Shown here in pieces: positions 7,612-17,517 of a stretch of DNA of 35,002 bases (its first letter is position 1; each line of letters opens with the position of its first letter). The notes beneath the pieces are model-generated. The model saw only the letters and a program-made list of their open reading frames with translations, searched no databases and had not been told where the DNA came from. The stretch lies in assembly GCA_052173355.1 (NCBI GenBank), contig JBQMYS010000007.1, positions 1 to 35,002 on the forward strand, given 5' to 3'. Both the position numbers and the translations under genes were made by a program. The stretch comes from JABZIP01 sp052173355. GTDB taxonomy: Bacteria > Bacillota > Clostridia > Peptostreptococcales > Anaerovoracaceae.

Positions 7612-10461
7612 ATGGCACGAGATACAATAAAGATTAAGGGTGCGAATGAGCACAATTTAAAAAATATAGATTTAGAACTTCCACGAGATAAGTTTGTTGT
7701 TATAACAGGACTTTCAGGTTCGGGGAAATCTACACTTGCGTTTGATACTATATATGCAGAGGGGCAACGTAGATATATGGAAAGTTTGTCATCCTATGCA
7801 AGACAATTTTTGGGTCAGATGGAAAAACCGAAAGTAGAGTATATTGAGGGGCTTTCTCCTGCAATTTCTATAGATCAAAAAACTACAAGCAAAAATCCAC
7901 GTTCTACTGTCGGAACTGTTACGGAAATACATGACTATCTGAGACTTTTGTATGCCAGAGTCGGAATTGCGCATTGTCCTGAGTGCGGTAGGCAGATTAA
8001 ATCACAAACAGTTGATCAGATAGTTGAAAAATTGCTTGCTTTTGGAGAAGGAAGCAGGTTGATAATTTTAGCACCCCTAGTACGAAAACGCAAAGGTATG
8101 CATCAAAAGATATTTGAAAGAATTTTGAAAGAGGGTTTTGTTAGAACCAGAGTTGACGGGAAAATTGTTGATATTACGGAAGAAATACCGGATTTGGAAA
8201 AAAATATTAAACATGATATTGAAATTGTAATCGACAGATTGATTGTTAAACCTAATTTGAATGCGCGCCTTACAGAGGCTGTGGAACTTGCAATCTCATT
8301 TGGAGACGGGCTTGTAGCGGCACAAATTGAAATAAAATCAGACGAAGAAAGTAAGGTTGAAGAAGTCTTGTTTTCAACTAAGCTTGCTTGCCCTGAACAT
8401 GGTATAAGTATAGAAGAACTTGAACCTAGGATGTTTTCATTTAACAGTCCGTTCGGAGCGTGCGCAAGTTGTGCGGGACTTGGATTTACAGAAAAAATAT
8501 CGGAGGATTTGATAATACCTGATAAAGAAAAAAGCATTTCAGATGGTGCACTTTCAAAGATATTTGCATCTATGGATTTGATGGCAAGCTTTTACGGGCA
8601 GATTGTTTCTGCGCTTTTGAAAGAACACAATGTTTCGCAGGATACTCCATATAAAGAATTGCCACGTAAATTTAAAAAGGAATTGCTATATGGAACAGGT
8701 GAAAGACATTTGAAATATGATTATATAGCAAAAAATGGGAACAAGCAAAAAAGAGATCATGCATTCGAGGGCCTGATAACAAATTTGGAACGCAGGTATA
8801 GTGAAACCGGGTCTGAGTTTATGAAAGAACGAATACATGGTTATATGGAAACAATGCATTGTGATGAGTGCGATGGAAAAAGGTTGAAAAAGGAAGTTCT
8901 TGCTGTTACTGTTGGTGGTAAAAATATAGCTGAGTTTTCTGACATGTCGATTTCAGAAGCTTTGGAATTTGTCAAAAATCTCAAACTTTCAGCAAAGGAT
9001 GAAATGATAGCGAGTCAAATTTTAAAGGAAATTAGAGAACGCTTGAGGTTTTTAGTAGATGTCGGACTTGATTATCTAACTCTTTCAAGAGCGACCGGCA
9101 CGCTTTCAGGCGGGGAAGCTCAGCGTATAAGGCTCGCAACGCAGATAGGTTCGGGACTTGTAGGGGTTTTGTATATCCTTGATGAACCCAGCATAGGGCT
9201 ACATCAAAAAGACAATGAAAAACTTTTAAAAACATTGAGAAGACTAACAGATATAGGCAATACTTTGCTTGTAGTTGAGCATGATGAGGACACAATGTAT
9301 GCGGCAGACCACATCGTTGATATAGGACCGGGTGCCGGAATAAACGGAGGAGAAGTAGTAGTTTGCGGCAATGTAGAAGAAGTCAAGGCTTGTAGAAAAT
9401 CAATTACCGGGCAGTATCTGTCTGGGGAGAAACACATAGATGTACCTAAGGAAAGACGTGCCGGAAATGGGAAAAAACTCAAAATCAAAAATGCACGAGA
9501 AAACAATTTAAAAAATGTTAATGTGGAAATCCCGCTTGGAAAATTTGTTTGTGTTACAGGTGTGTCGGGTTCGGGAAAGAGCAGTCTTGTAAACGAGGTG
9601 ATTTTCAAGGGGCTTGCAAAAAAGATAAATGGCAGCAAAGAAAAAGCGGGGGCGTGCGATTCAATAATCGGAGTAGAAAATATTGATAGAATAATAGATA
9701 TAGACCAGTCACCGATTGGCAGGACGCCACGTTCAAATCCTGCAACGTATACGGGCGTTTTTACACATATACGAAATCTTTTTTCGGAACTGCCGGAGGC
9801 AAAATTGAGGGGTTACGAAAAAGGCAGATTCAGTTTCAACGTTAAAGGCGGCAGGTGCGAAGCTTGTAGTGGAGACGGCATACTGAAAATAGAGATGCAT
9901 TTTCTTCCGGATGTCTATGTTCCTTGTGAAGTTTGCCATGGGAAACGCTACAATTCTCAGACTTTGGAAGTTAGGTATAAGGGGAAAAATATTTTTGAAG
10001 TGTTGGATATGAATGTTAGTGATGCACATGAATTTTTCAAAAATATTCCAAGCATTGAACGACAACTTGCGACTTTAGAAGAAGTAGGGCTGGGATATAT
10101 TAAATTAGGGCAACCGTCTACTCAGCTTTCGGGCGGAGAAGCACAGAGAGTTAAGCTTGCATCGGAACTTTCCAAAAGAAGTACAGGCAAGACAATTTAT
10201 ATACTCGACGAACCTACTACGGGGCTTCACTTCGCAGATGTTGACAAATTGATACAGGTATTGGAAAAACTTGTAGATGCAGGAAATACGGTTCTTGTAA
10301 TTGAGCATAATCTGGAAGTTATCAAAATGGCGGATTATATAATAGATATAGGTAAGGATGGCGGTATTAAAGGTGGCGAGATTGTAGCTATCGGAACACC
10401 CGAGGAGATAACTCGAAATTCAGAATCATATACAGGTAAATTTTTAAAAAAATTGCTTTAG
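7612..10461 (+). CDS. uvrA: Excinuclease ABC subunit A
   Basis: UvrA is the dimeric ABC-type ATPase that finds bulky DNA lesions and loads UvrB. The 949-residue length is typical. The first ATPase has Walker A GLSGSGKST (33-41), the second GVSGSGKSS near residue 659. Two LSGGEAQR signatures and the matching LDEPS/LDEPTTGLH Walker B segments are present. Zinc-binding pairs appear as CPECG near residue 122, CPEHG plus CASC in the middle, and CEAC with CEVC in the C-terminal finger; one position carries His where Cys is often found (CPEH). AGGAG lies 5 bases before the ATG. It is the last gene of the DHHW-uvrB-uvrA run; no strong terminator follows. Confidence 0.99.
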   Translation: MARDTIKIKGANEHNLKNIDLELPRDKFVVITGLSGSGKSTLAFDTIYAEGQRRYMESLSSYARQFLGQMEKPKVEYIEGLSPAISIDQKTTSKNPRSTVGTVTEIHDYLRLLYARVGIAHCPECGRQIKSQTVDQIVEKLLAFGEGSRLIILAPLVRKRKGMHQKIFERILKEGFVRTRVDGKIVDITEEIPDLEKNIKHDIEIVIDRLIVKPNLNARLTEAVELAISFGDGLVAAQIEIKSDEESKVEEVLFSTKLACPEHGISIEELEPRMFSFNSPFGACASCAGLGFTEKISEDLIIPDKEKSISDGALSKIFASMDLMASFYGQIVSALLKEHNVSQDTPYKELPRKFKKELLYGTGERHLKYDYIAKNGNKQKRDHAFEGLITNLERRYSETGSEFMKERIHGYMETMHCDECDGKRLKKEVLAVTVGGKNIAEFSDMSISEALEFVKNLKLSAKDEMIASQILKEIRERLRFLVDVGLDYLTLSRATGTLSGGEAQRIRLATQIGSGLVGVLYILDEPSIGLHQKDNEKLLKTLRRLTDIGNTLLVVEHDEDTMYAADHIVDIGPGAGINGGEVVVCGNVEEVKACRKSITGQYLSGEKHIDVPKERRAGNGKKLKIKNARENNLKNVNVEIPLGKFVCVTGVSGSGKSSLVNEVIFKGLAKKINGSKEKAGACDSIIGVENIDRIIDIDQSPIGRTPRSNPATYTGVFTHIRNLFSELPEAKLRGYEKGRFSFNVKGGRCEACSGDGILKIEMHFLPDVYVPCEVCHGKRYNSQTLEVRYKGKNIFEVLDMNVSDAHEFFKNIPSIERQLATLEEVGLGYIKLGQPSTQLSGGEAQRVKLASELSKRSTGKTIYILDEPTTGLHFADVDKLIQVLEKLVDAGNTVLVIEHNLEVIKMADYIIDIGKDGGIKGGEIVAIGTPEEITRNSESYTGKFLKKLL

Positions 10462-10516
10462 CATATTATGATTGTTTAATCACTTTAGCTACACTGTATC
10501 TTCACAATTTGAAGCC

Positions 10517-10545
10517 TTGTAAAATTAGATGATTTATGCTAAAAT
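10517..10545 (+). promoter_or_regulatory. Promoter of ftsH
   Basis: TTGTAA (10517-10522), 17 bases, TAAAAT (10540-10545), with TG at 10537-10538 giving an extended -10. It lies in the 158-base gap before ftsH, with about 68 bases of predicted leader. Confidence 0.7.
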
Positions 10546-10619
10546 ATTGGTTAAATGTTGTTTGTAATCATTAAATTTGGTTTAAGCGACAAAAAGTTCA
10601 GTATGTAGGGAGAAATAAA

Positions 10620-12635
10620 TTGAAACAAATAGCCAAAAATTTAACTATTTATATTGTGATTTTCGCTATGGTACTTGCAGTAGCGGGATTTTATAAAAAT
10701 GTACCCAAGCAGGAAACTAAGGAAATTGAGTTTTCAGAATTAGTACAGCAACTTGAAAAACAAAATGTAAAAGAGATAGAAATTGATGAAAGAGTTATCA
10801 AAGCAAAGTTGCGCAATAAAAAAGAAGTGATTACATATGCGCCGTCAATTTTTGATGTAAATTCAATAGGTGAAAAATATATTTATCCGCAAATGGAACA
10901 AGGAATTATATACAAAGGAATCAAACCGAAAGTAATGCCTTGGTATATACAAATGATACCGACAGTGTTGATGATAGCGGTGCTTGTAGGCTTTTGGGTA
11001 TTCATGTTGAGGCAAACAGGAAACGGAAAAGCTATGTCGTTTGGAAAGAGTCGCGCGCGCATGCACAAGGAGGAGGATTTAAAGAAAGTTACTTTTAACG
11101 ATGTTGCAGGACTTGATGAAGAAAAGGAAGAACTGTCTGAAGTAGTTGATTTTCTAAAAAATCCGAAAAAATATTATGATTTGGGAGCAAGAATACCAAA
11201 GGGAATATTGCTTGTGGGACCTCCGGGAACAGGAAAAACATATATTTCAAAGGCTACGGCAGGCGAGGCGGGAGTACCGTTTTTTAGCATAAGCGGTTCT
11301 GACTTTGTGGAAATGTTCGTGGGAGTCGGAGCTTCAAGAGTCAGAGATTTATTTGAACAGGCGAAAAGACACGCACCTTGTATTGTGTTTATAGACGAAA
11401 TAGATGCAGTAGGACGTAAGAGAGGCGCAGGTATAGGTGGCGGGCATGATGAGAGAGAACAGACGCTAAATCAACTTTTGGTTGAAATGGATGGCTTTGG
11501 TGAGCATACAGGAATTATTATACTTGCTGCAACAAACAGACCTGATATTTTGGATTCCGCATTGCTTAGACCGGGACGTTTTGATAGACAAGTTGTTATA
11601 GGTGTGCCTGATATAAAAGGAAGAGAAGGTATCTTTGCGGTTCATTCCAAGAATAAGCCTCTTGATGATACTATAAATCCGAAGGTGCTTGCAAGGAGAA
11701 CTCCCGGATTTACACCGGCAGATATTGAAAATCTGTTAAATGAAGCGGCATTGCTAACTGCAAGGCGAAATGGTAGAAAAATTCGAATGGAAGAAATTGA
11801 AGAAGCTATTACAAAAGTTATAGCAGGTCCTGCTAAAAAAAGCAGAGTAATAACGCCTGAGGAGAAAAAACTTACTGCATTTCATGAGGCAGGTCATGCG
11901 ATTGTGGCAAGATCACTTAAATATAGTGATCCGGTACATCAGATTACTATTATACCACGTGGAACGGCGGGCGGTTTTACTATGTTCTTACCTAAAGATG
12001 ACAGAAGTTACGGTACGAAAGAAAAGATGCGTGAGCAGATTGTTCATCTTTTGGGCGGCAGAGTAGCTGAAAAATTGATGCTTGATGATATTAGTACAGG
12101 TGCAAGCAATGATATACTGAGGGCGACAGATACTGCAAGGGCTATGGTAACAAAGTACGGATTTAGCGAGAAGATTGGAGCTGTAAATTATAGTCCGTCC
12201 GATGAGGTATTTTTGGGGAACGATTATCACAGCACGAAAAACTATTCCGAAGAAAAGGCTAAAGAGATAGATGATGAAATAAAATCAATCATAGATGTTG
12301 CATTTAAAGAAGCGGAGAAAATTCTTACTGAACATAAGGATAAACTGATATTGGTTGCAGAAGTGCTGATGGAACTTGAAACTATAGATGGAGAGCAATT
12401 TGAAGCGCTTTACACCGCAAGTAAAACAAAAGAGGAATTGCTTTTAGACGTTAAAGCTAAGGAAGAAGTTACTAAAGAAAAAAATGAAAAAGAAGCAAAA
12501 GAAACTGCAAAAGCTGTTGCAGAGGAAAAAAGAAAACTAGAAGAAATTGCCAATGCATTAAATTCTGCAGGATTTGATTCCAAGGTAAGTTTGAATAAGA
12601 AGAACGATATAAATGAAGAAAATAAAGGAAAGTAG
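10620..12635 (+). CDS. ftsH: ATP-dependent zinc metalloprotease FtsH
   Basis: A membrane-bound AAA+ protease that degrades misfolded membrane proteins and short-lived regulators. The 671-residue product has two N-terminal membrane helices (about 8-24 and 107-127) flanking an extracytoplasmic segment, an AAA domain with Walker A GPPGTGKT (200-207), Walker B FIDEIDAVGRKR and the SRH LLRPGRFDR, and the zinc protease motif HEAGH (422-426). The tail is Lys/Glu-rich. The TTG start is supported by AGGGAGA (10607-10613) 6 bases upstream and by the start of the hydrophobic segment. It leads a compact run with the PucR-type gene (6-base gap), coaX, dus and asnS. Confidence 0.98.
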   Translation: MKQIAKNLTIYIVIFAMVLAVAGFYKNVPKQETKEIEFSELVQQLEKQNVKEIEIDERVIKAKLRNKKEVITYAPSIFDVNSIGEKYIYPQMEQGIIYKGIKPKVMPWYIQMIPTVLMIAVLVGFWVFMLRQTGNGKAMSFGKSRARMHKEEDLKKVTFNDVAGLDEEKEELSEVVDFLKNPKKYYDLGARIPKGILLVGPPGTGKTYISKATAGEAGVPFFSISGSDFVEMFVGVGASRVRDLFEQAKRHAPCIVFIDEIDAVGRKRGAGIGGGHDEREQTLNQLLVEMDGFGEHTGIIILAATNRPDILDSALLRPGRFDRQVVIGVPDIKGREGIFAVHSKNKPLDDTINPKVLARRTPGFTPADIENLLNEAALLTARRNGRKIRMEEIEEAITKVIAGPAKKSRVITPEEKKLTAFHEAGHAIVARSLKYSDPVHQITIIPRGTAGGFTMFLPKDDRSYGTKEKMREQIVHLLGGRVAEKLMLDDISTGASNDILRATDTARAMVTKYGFSEKIGAVNYSPSDEVFLGNDYHSTKNYSEEKAKEIDDEIKSIIDVAFKEAEKILTEHKDKLILVAEVLMELETIDGEQFEALYTASKTKEELLLDVKAKEEVTKEKNEKEAKETAKAVAEEKRKLEEIANALNSAGFDSKVSLNKKNDINEENKGK

Positions 12636-12641
12636 GCGAAT

Positions 12642-14216
12642 ATGAAGGTTACGCTAAAGGAATGCCTTTCTCTTGAGGAATTCAAGAACGCTAAATTGCT
12701 GTCTGCACATCAAAAAATGAAAACACCTTTGAAAGCGGTGTCTGTCTTGGATGTTTCAAACAAGCAAAGAATCAAAGATTATGTTGCAGAAGCGAATACA
12801 TTGCTTATATCGGGATTTTTCACAAGCGATTGGGAAATTCAGGAGCAAAAAGAGATAATAGATATGCTTGTTGAAGCAAGAGTTTGCGGTTTGGTGCTTA
12901 TATCTTTTGACGAAGTAAGTATGCCGACTATGGAAATTGTGAATTACGCTGACGGAGCAGGGTTGCCGCTTGTTTTGTTGCCGAAGAATAAGGAAACGAA
13001 TTATGCCAGAATCATTGAAAAGGTTATGTCGCTTATCATTCGTGGAGATGATTTTGAAAATAGGCTAATAATAAATACCATATTTCATTTGCTTAATTTT
13101 GAGAAACACGCAACATTTGAGGAAGCTATAAGACAGGCGGCAATACAAAATCAATTTCAGTTTGTGCTGTTGTCCGAAGATTACAATCCTATACTGATGG
13201 TCGAAACACGCAAAAAGACAAGCCTCGAAGAAGTTGTTGCACAAGCAAGAGATAGACAATTTGACAGAAGCGCGGTTTATACAAGAATAGATGTTAAAGG
13301 GATTTTGACTTATTGGGGGCCTGTGACAGTTAATGGCGATAAATACTATATGTTGATAGTTGATAATGAGGATTCCTATTCGGCAGCTGAAATCACTAAG
13401 CTTGCGGAGATAATACAGATGGCTATGGGTATGTGGAAATACACACCTCAAAAGGATTCCAAAGCTGAATTTATCAAGGCATTGAAGCGTGGAAACAGAA
13501 GTCTTGCGTATACCTTAAAAGATGAAATCAGCATAGAATCTGATAGCATATTGAGCGTATTCTTTGCGAAAGGTATTGAAAACGAAGCTGCGTACAGAAT
13601 TTTACTTGACTTTGAAAAATCAAATGAACTTGGTTTGTTAAAGATAATAGAAGAAAATGAAACATTCGGTGTTCTATTTTCAAAAGAAAAGAGAGAAGAA
13701 GAAACGCTTTCCATTAAGCGCGGGCGCTGTATTGAACTGTTCAATAAGTTGAAAAGTGATAAAAAAGTTAGGATATTCCATGTTACAGGGCTTGACGGTA
13801 TCGAAGGTGCAGCGGAAGCTTATCGTTTGATTGGAGAATCATACGGTTATGTGCAAAAGGTCTTTCCGTATAAGAGAGTATTCACTAAATATGAGTTGGC
13901 ATTAGTAAGTAATTGTATAGCGTTGCAAACACAGGGCGGATATGGAAAGAAAAATTATTTGGAACTGTTAGAACCGTTTAAAGAAGGTAATGAAAATAAA
14001 AGCAGGCAATTACTTGAAACATTGGAAACTTTTGTACTTGATGCAGGTATGAACAGCGCAAAGACTTCAGAGTTTATGGGAATTCATACAAATACAGTAC
14101 AATACAGACTGAAAAAAATAAATGAGATGTTGGATGTTGAAATAACGGGGAATAGAGTAATTCCGGGGCTTACCATAGCGCTAGCCCTAAAAAGGCTTGA
14201 AAGAGGGGACAGATAA
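12642..14216 (+). CDS. PucR-family transcriptional regulator
   Basis: A 524-residue regulator. The N-terminal part (about 1-120, containing ANTLLISGFFTSDWEIQ and a VCGLVLISFDEVSMPTMEI stretch) resembles the PucR ligand-sensing domain. The middle is a poorly conserved alpha/beta region. The last 60 residues (SRQLLETLETFVLDAGMN, then AKTSEFMGIHTNTVQYRLKK) form the PucR-type helix-turn-helix. PucR proteins regulate purine, amino-acid or allantoin catabolism in other bacteria, but no such operon is adjacent. It begins 6 bases after ftsH and ends 6 bases before coaX, so it is likely co-transcribed with housekeeping genes. Its target and ligand cannot be named from the sequence. Confidence 0.85.
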   Translation: MKVTLKECLSLEEFKNAKLLSAHQKMKTPLKAVSVLDVSNKQRIKDYVAEANTLLISGFFTSDWEIQEQKEIIDMLVEARVCGLVLISFDEVSMPTMEIVNYADGAGLPLVLLPKNKETNYARIIEKVMSLIIRGDDFENRLIINTIFHLLNFEKHATFEEAIRQAAIQNQFQFVLLSEDYNPILMVETRKKTSLEEVVAQARDRQFDRSAVYTRIDVKGILTYWGPVTVNGDKYYMLIVDNEDSYSAAEITKLAEIIQMAMGMWKYTPQKDSKAEFIKALKRGNRSLAYTLKDEISIESDSILSVFFAKGIENEAAYRILLDFEKSNELGLLKIIEENETFGVLFSKEKREEETLSIKRGRCIELFNKLKSDKKVRIFHVTGLDGIEGAAEAYRLIGESYGYVQKVFPYKRVFTKYELALVSNCIALQTQGGYGKKNYLELLEPFKEGNENKSRQLLETLETFVLDAGMNSAKTSEFMGIHTNTVQYRLKKINEMLDVEITGNRVIPGLTIALALKRLERGDR

Positions 14217-14222
14217 AAAATC

Positions 14223-15059
14223 ATGTTACTTGCATTTGATGTAGGAAATACAAATATAGCATTGGGGCTTTTTGACGGCGTTAAGTTGGTTCAAAGTTGG
14301 AGATTGGAAACTGATTATGGAAAAAGCGCAGATGAGTATGGGATGCTTATAAATCAGCTTTTTAATTATGAGCATCTGGAAATGAGCATAGTGGAGGATG
14401 TAATAATATCAACAGTTGTTCCATCAGTGCTTTATACTTTGCAACATCTTTCCAGAAAGTATTTTAACCGTCGTGCTATTGTAATAGGAGCGGGAATTAA
14501 AACAGGAATTATAGTTAAGTACGATAATCCTAAGCAAGTTGGTGCAGATAGAATAGTTAATGCGGTAGCCGCTTATGAAAAATACAAGGGACCTTTGATT
14601 ATCATAGATTTCGGAACGGCAACTACATTTTGTGCGGTTAGTGCTAAAGCCGAGTATCTTGGAGGAACGATTGCACCGGGACTTAAAATTTCGTCTGATG
14701 CTCTTTTTGAAAAAACGGCGAAGCTTCCGAAAGTAGAACTTGAGGAGCCGGGTCATGTAATTTGCAAGAATACTATTGAAAGTATGCAATCGGGTTTGGT
14801 GTATGGGCATATGGGCGTTACGGAAATGATTACTCTAAAAATGAAAGCGGAACTCATGGAGTATGACAAAGATGCTCCGGAACCTAAAGTAATTGCAACC
14901 GGAGGGCTTGCGAGCATGATAGAAAAAGGAATTGATTGTGTGGATTATGTGGATAAGCTTTTGACACTCGAAGGCTTGCAAATGATTTATGCAAAAAACA
15001 AAAATCATAAACATAGATATAGCGATATAGGCGATAATTATGATGCGAAAGACTCTTGA
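14223..15059 (+). CDS. coaX: Type III pantothenate kinase
   Basis: CoaX phosphorylates pantothenate, the first step of coenzyme A synthesis, and is an ASKHA-fold kinase. Key motifs are DVGNTN (residues 6-11, phosphate-binding loop), GADRIVNAVAAYEKY (pantothenate/dimer segment), DFGTATTF starting at Asp129, and GGTIAPGL. The 278-residue length is slightly longer than the usual 255-260 because of a charged C-terminal tail (about residues 258-278). No conventional strong SD is seen, which fits translational coupling to the preceding gene 6 bases upstream. Its 3' end overlaps dus by 20 bases. Confidence 0.95.
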   Translation: MLLAFDVGNTNIALGLFDGVKLVQSWRLETDYGKSADEYGMLINQLFNYEHLEMSIVEDVIISTVVPSVLYTLQHLSRKYFNRRAIVIGAGIKTGIIVKYDNPKQVGADRIVNAVAAYEKYKGPLIIIDFGTATTFCAVSAKAEYLGGTIAPGLKISSDALFEKTAKLPKVELEEPGHVICKNTIESMQSGLVYGHMGVTEMITLKMKAELMEYDKDAPEPKVIATGGLASMIEKGIDCVDYVDKLLTLEGLQMIYAKNKNHKHRYSDIGDNYDAKDS

Positions 15060-16044
15060 AATTTCGGGGTTAAAACTTGAGAATCCGTTTTTACTTGCAC
15101 CACTTGCGGGAGTAACGGATTCGGCATTTCGTAGAGTATGTAAAAAAAAGGGTGCCGCATTGTTATATACTGAAATGATTAGTGCAAAGGCGCTTTGCTA
15201 TGGAGATAAGAAAACCGAAAGCTTATTGCAAATATACGATGAAGAAAAACCGGTAGGAATTCAGCTATTTTCTGCAGAACCTAAATTTTTGGAACAAGCT
15301 GTTTCTATGCTCGAAGATCGTCCGAATGCGTTGATTGATATAAATATGGGATGTCCTGTTCCGAAAGTAGTGAAAAATGGAGAGGGTGCCGCCATATTAA
15401 AAAATCCGTATTTGGCTTTTGAACTTGTGAAAGCCGCAAAAAAAGCAACCCGAAAACCCGTTACTGCAAAAATTAGGCTAGGTTTTGATAGAAAACATAT
15501 AAATGCCTGTGAGATAGCAAGAGCGATTGAATGCGCAGGAGCAGATGCAATATGTGTGCACGCGCGAACACGCGAAGAATATTATGAAAAAGATGTTCAT
15601 TGGGATGAAATTGCAAAAGTTAAAGAGCAGGTAAAAATACCTGTTATAGGCAATGGAAATATATTTTCTGCAAAGGATGCATTTGATTTGATGAATCAAA
15701 CTAATTGTGACGGTGTAATGATTGCAAGAGGTGCGCAGGGAAATCCTTGGATATTTGAGGAACTTAATGCATATTTTGAAGGCAAGCATTATGAAAAACC
15801 GAATTTGAAAGAAAAATTTGATTTGATTATGAGCCAGTTTGATTTAGCGATAGAGGAAAAGGGCGAATATGTTGCCGTAAGGCAGATGCGTAAGCATATT
15901 GCGTGGTATGTAAAAGGGCTGCGGGAAGCTTCAATTTTGAAGAATGCGGTTAATCACTGTGACAGCAAAGAAGATATACAAAAAATACTTATGGAATATA
16001 TTGAAAAATGGGGAGAAGAAAATGACAAAAGCGATTTCGATTAA
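15040..16044 (+). CDS. dus: tRNA-dihydrouridine synthase (DusB/NifR3-like)
   Basis: A flavoenzyme that reduces uridine to dihydrouridine in the tRNA D-loop. The 334-residue TIM-barrel protein shows the N-terminal FMN-binding LAPLAGVTD, the NMGCPVPKV motif with the catalytic Cys (residue 105), VTAKIRLGFD, the VHARTRE motif, GNGNIFSAKDA and MIARGAQGNPWIF near the phosphate-binding site. Two adjacent Met codons (15040 and 15043) are both possible starts; AGGCG lies about 7 bases before the first. The gene overlaps coaX by 20 bases and asnS by 23, so it is clearly part of an operon. It is DusB-like by length and motifs; the modified tRNA position is not shown. Confidence 0.95.
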   Translation: MMRKTLEISGLKLENPFLLAPLAGVTDSAFRRVCKKKGAALLYTEMISAKALCYGDKKTESLLQIYDEEKPVGIQLFSAEPKFLEQAVSMLEDRPNALIDINMGCPVPKVVKNGEGAAILKNPYLAFELVKAAKKATRKPVTAKIRLGFDRKHINACEIARAIECAGADAICVHARTREEYYEKDVHWDEIAKVKEQVKIPVIGNGNIFSAKDAFDLMNQTNCDGVMIARGAQGNPWIFEELNAYFEGKHYEKPNLKEKFDLIMSQFDLAIEEKGEYVAVRQMRKHIAWYVKGLREASILKNAVNHCDSKEDIQKILMEYIEKWGEENDKSDFD

Positions 16045-17419
16045 AACTCTTTATAGAGAATCCGAAAAATATGCAAATCAAGAAATTTGTGTAAACGGTT
16101 GGATAAAGACGAATAGGGATTCAAATCATTTCGGATTTATAGAATTAAATGACGGAAGTTTTTTTAAATCAATGCAGTTAGTTTACGAAGCGGATAAATT
16201 GAACAATTTTGAGGAAATTGCAAAATTGCCTGTGGCGACTGCGGTTGTGGCGAAAGGTATTTTTGTGCTCACACCGAATGCAAAGCAACCATTTGAACTC
16301 AAGTGCGCAGAGGTGAGCGTGCTTGCACCTTCAAACAGTGAGTATCCTTTACAGAAAAAAAGACACAGCCTTGAGTTTTTGAGAGAAATTGCACATCTAA
16401 GGCCTAGGAGCAACACGTTTTCCGCAGTGTTCAGAGTGCGATCGCTTGTTGCATATGCGATTCATAAATTTTTCCAAGAGCAGGGATTTGTTTACGTGCA
16501 TACACCTATAATTACTGCCAGTGACTGCGAAGGCGCAGGTGAGATGTTCAGGGTTACAACTTTAGATATGAATGAACTGCCGAAAGGCGAAGACGGCAAG
16601 GTTTGTTACGAGGATGATTTTTTCGGAAAAGAAGCGGGACTTACCGTAAGCGGTCAGCTTGAAGGAGAAACTTTCGCGCTTGCATTCGGTAAGATTTATA
16701 CGTTTGGACCTACATTTAGAGCGGAAAATTCAAATACCGCACGTCACGCATCCGAGTTTTGGATGGTTGAACCGGAAATAGCGTTTGCCGATTTAGATGA
16801 TAATATGGAACTTGCAGAGGCAATGATTAAGTATATCATAAATTATCTACTTGAAAATGCAAAGGAAGAAATGGAATTTTTCAATAATTTTGTAGATAAG
16901 GGTTTGCTGGAAAGACTTGATAATATAGTAAAAAGTGATTTTGTGCGTATTACATATACGGAGGCTTGTGAGATGTTAAAAAAATCCAATATGCCTTTTC
17001 AATATCCTGTTGAGTGGGGCATTGATTTGCAGACAGAGCACGAGAGGTATTTAACAGAAGAAATTTTCAAAAAACCTGTGTTTGTTACGGATTATCCAAA
17101 AGATATTAAGGCATTTTACATGAGATTAAATGATGATGGAAAGACGGTTGCAGCTTGTGATTTGTTGGTTCCGGGAGTTGGGGAGATAATAGGCGGAAGT
17201 CAAAGAGAAGAACGTTACGAGTATTTAAGTAAGAGGATGCAGGAGCTCGGTTTGAATGAGGAAGATTACTGGTGGTATATGGATCTTCGCAAATACGGAG
17301 GAGTGAAGCATGCAGGATATGGGCTGGGCTTTGAAAGAATAATAATGTATGTAACCGGCATGGCTAATATTAGAGATGTTTTGCCATTCCCTCGTACACC
17401 GAAATCGGCGGATTTTTAG
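16022..17419 (+). CDS. asnS: Asparagine--tRNA ligase
   Basis: A class IIb aminoacyl-tRNA synthetase that charges tRNA-Asn. The 465-residue product has an N-terminal OB-fold anticodon-binding domain (VNGWIKTNRDSNHFGFIEL, about residues 22-40), then the catalytic domain with motif 2 (FRAENSNTARHASEFWMVE) and motif 3 (GLGFERIIMYVTG). The insertion EDDFFGKEAGLTVSGQLEGE before motif 2 is typical of AsnRS rather than AspRS. The ATG at 16022 has GGGGAGAAG upstream; an open frame extends 26 codons further but is unsupported by homology. It overlaps the dus 3' end. The promoter of the next gene starts at its last base plus one. Confidence 0.97.
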   Translation: MTKAISIKTLYRESEKYANQEICVNGWIKTNRDSNHFGFIELNDGSFFKSMQLVYEADKLNNFEEIAKLPVATAVVAKGIFVLTPNAKQPFELKCAEVSVLAPSNSEYPLQKKRHSLEFLREIAHLRPRSNTFSAVFRVRSLVAYAIHKFFQEQGFVYVHTPIITASDCEGAGEMFRVTTLDMNELPKGEDGKVCYEDDFFGKEAGLTVSGQLEGETFALAFGKIYTFGPTFRAENSNTARHASEFWMVEPEIAFADLDDNMELAEAMIKYIINYLLENAKEEMEFFNNFVDKGLLERLDNIVKSDFVRITYTEACEMLKKSNMPFQYPVEWGIDLQTEHERYLTEEIFKKPVFVTDYPKDIKAFYMRLNDDGKTVAACDLLVPGVGEIIGGSQREERYEYLSKRMQELGLNEEDYWWYMDLRKYGGVKHAGYGLGFERIIMYVTGMANIRDVLPFPRTPKSADF

Positions 17420-17448
17420 TTGCCAATTAACCTTTCAGGTAGTATAAT
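17420..17448 (+). promoter_or_regulatory. Promoter of the EF-G-like gene
   Basis: TTGCCA (17420-17425), 17 bases, TATAAT (17443-17448), a perfect -10. It begins directly after the asnS stop codon; no terminator separates them. Confidence 0.8.
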
Positions 17449-17517
17449 AGGGTTATTAAAGCTTTTATTTAATACAAAAGCGGATTTATAAAATCAAATT
17501 TAATAGGGAGGGCTGTT

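Noticed and set aside
15944..16021. 26-codon upstream extension of asnS
   Set aside because: It is inside dus and reads as basic non-conserved sequence. The ATG at 16022 with GGGGAGAAG fits the known AsnRS N-terminus.
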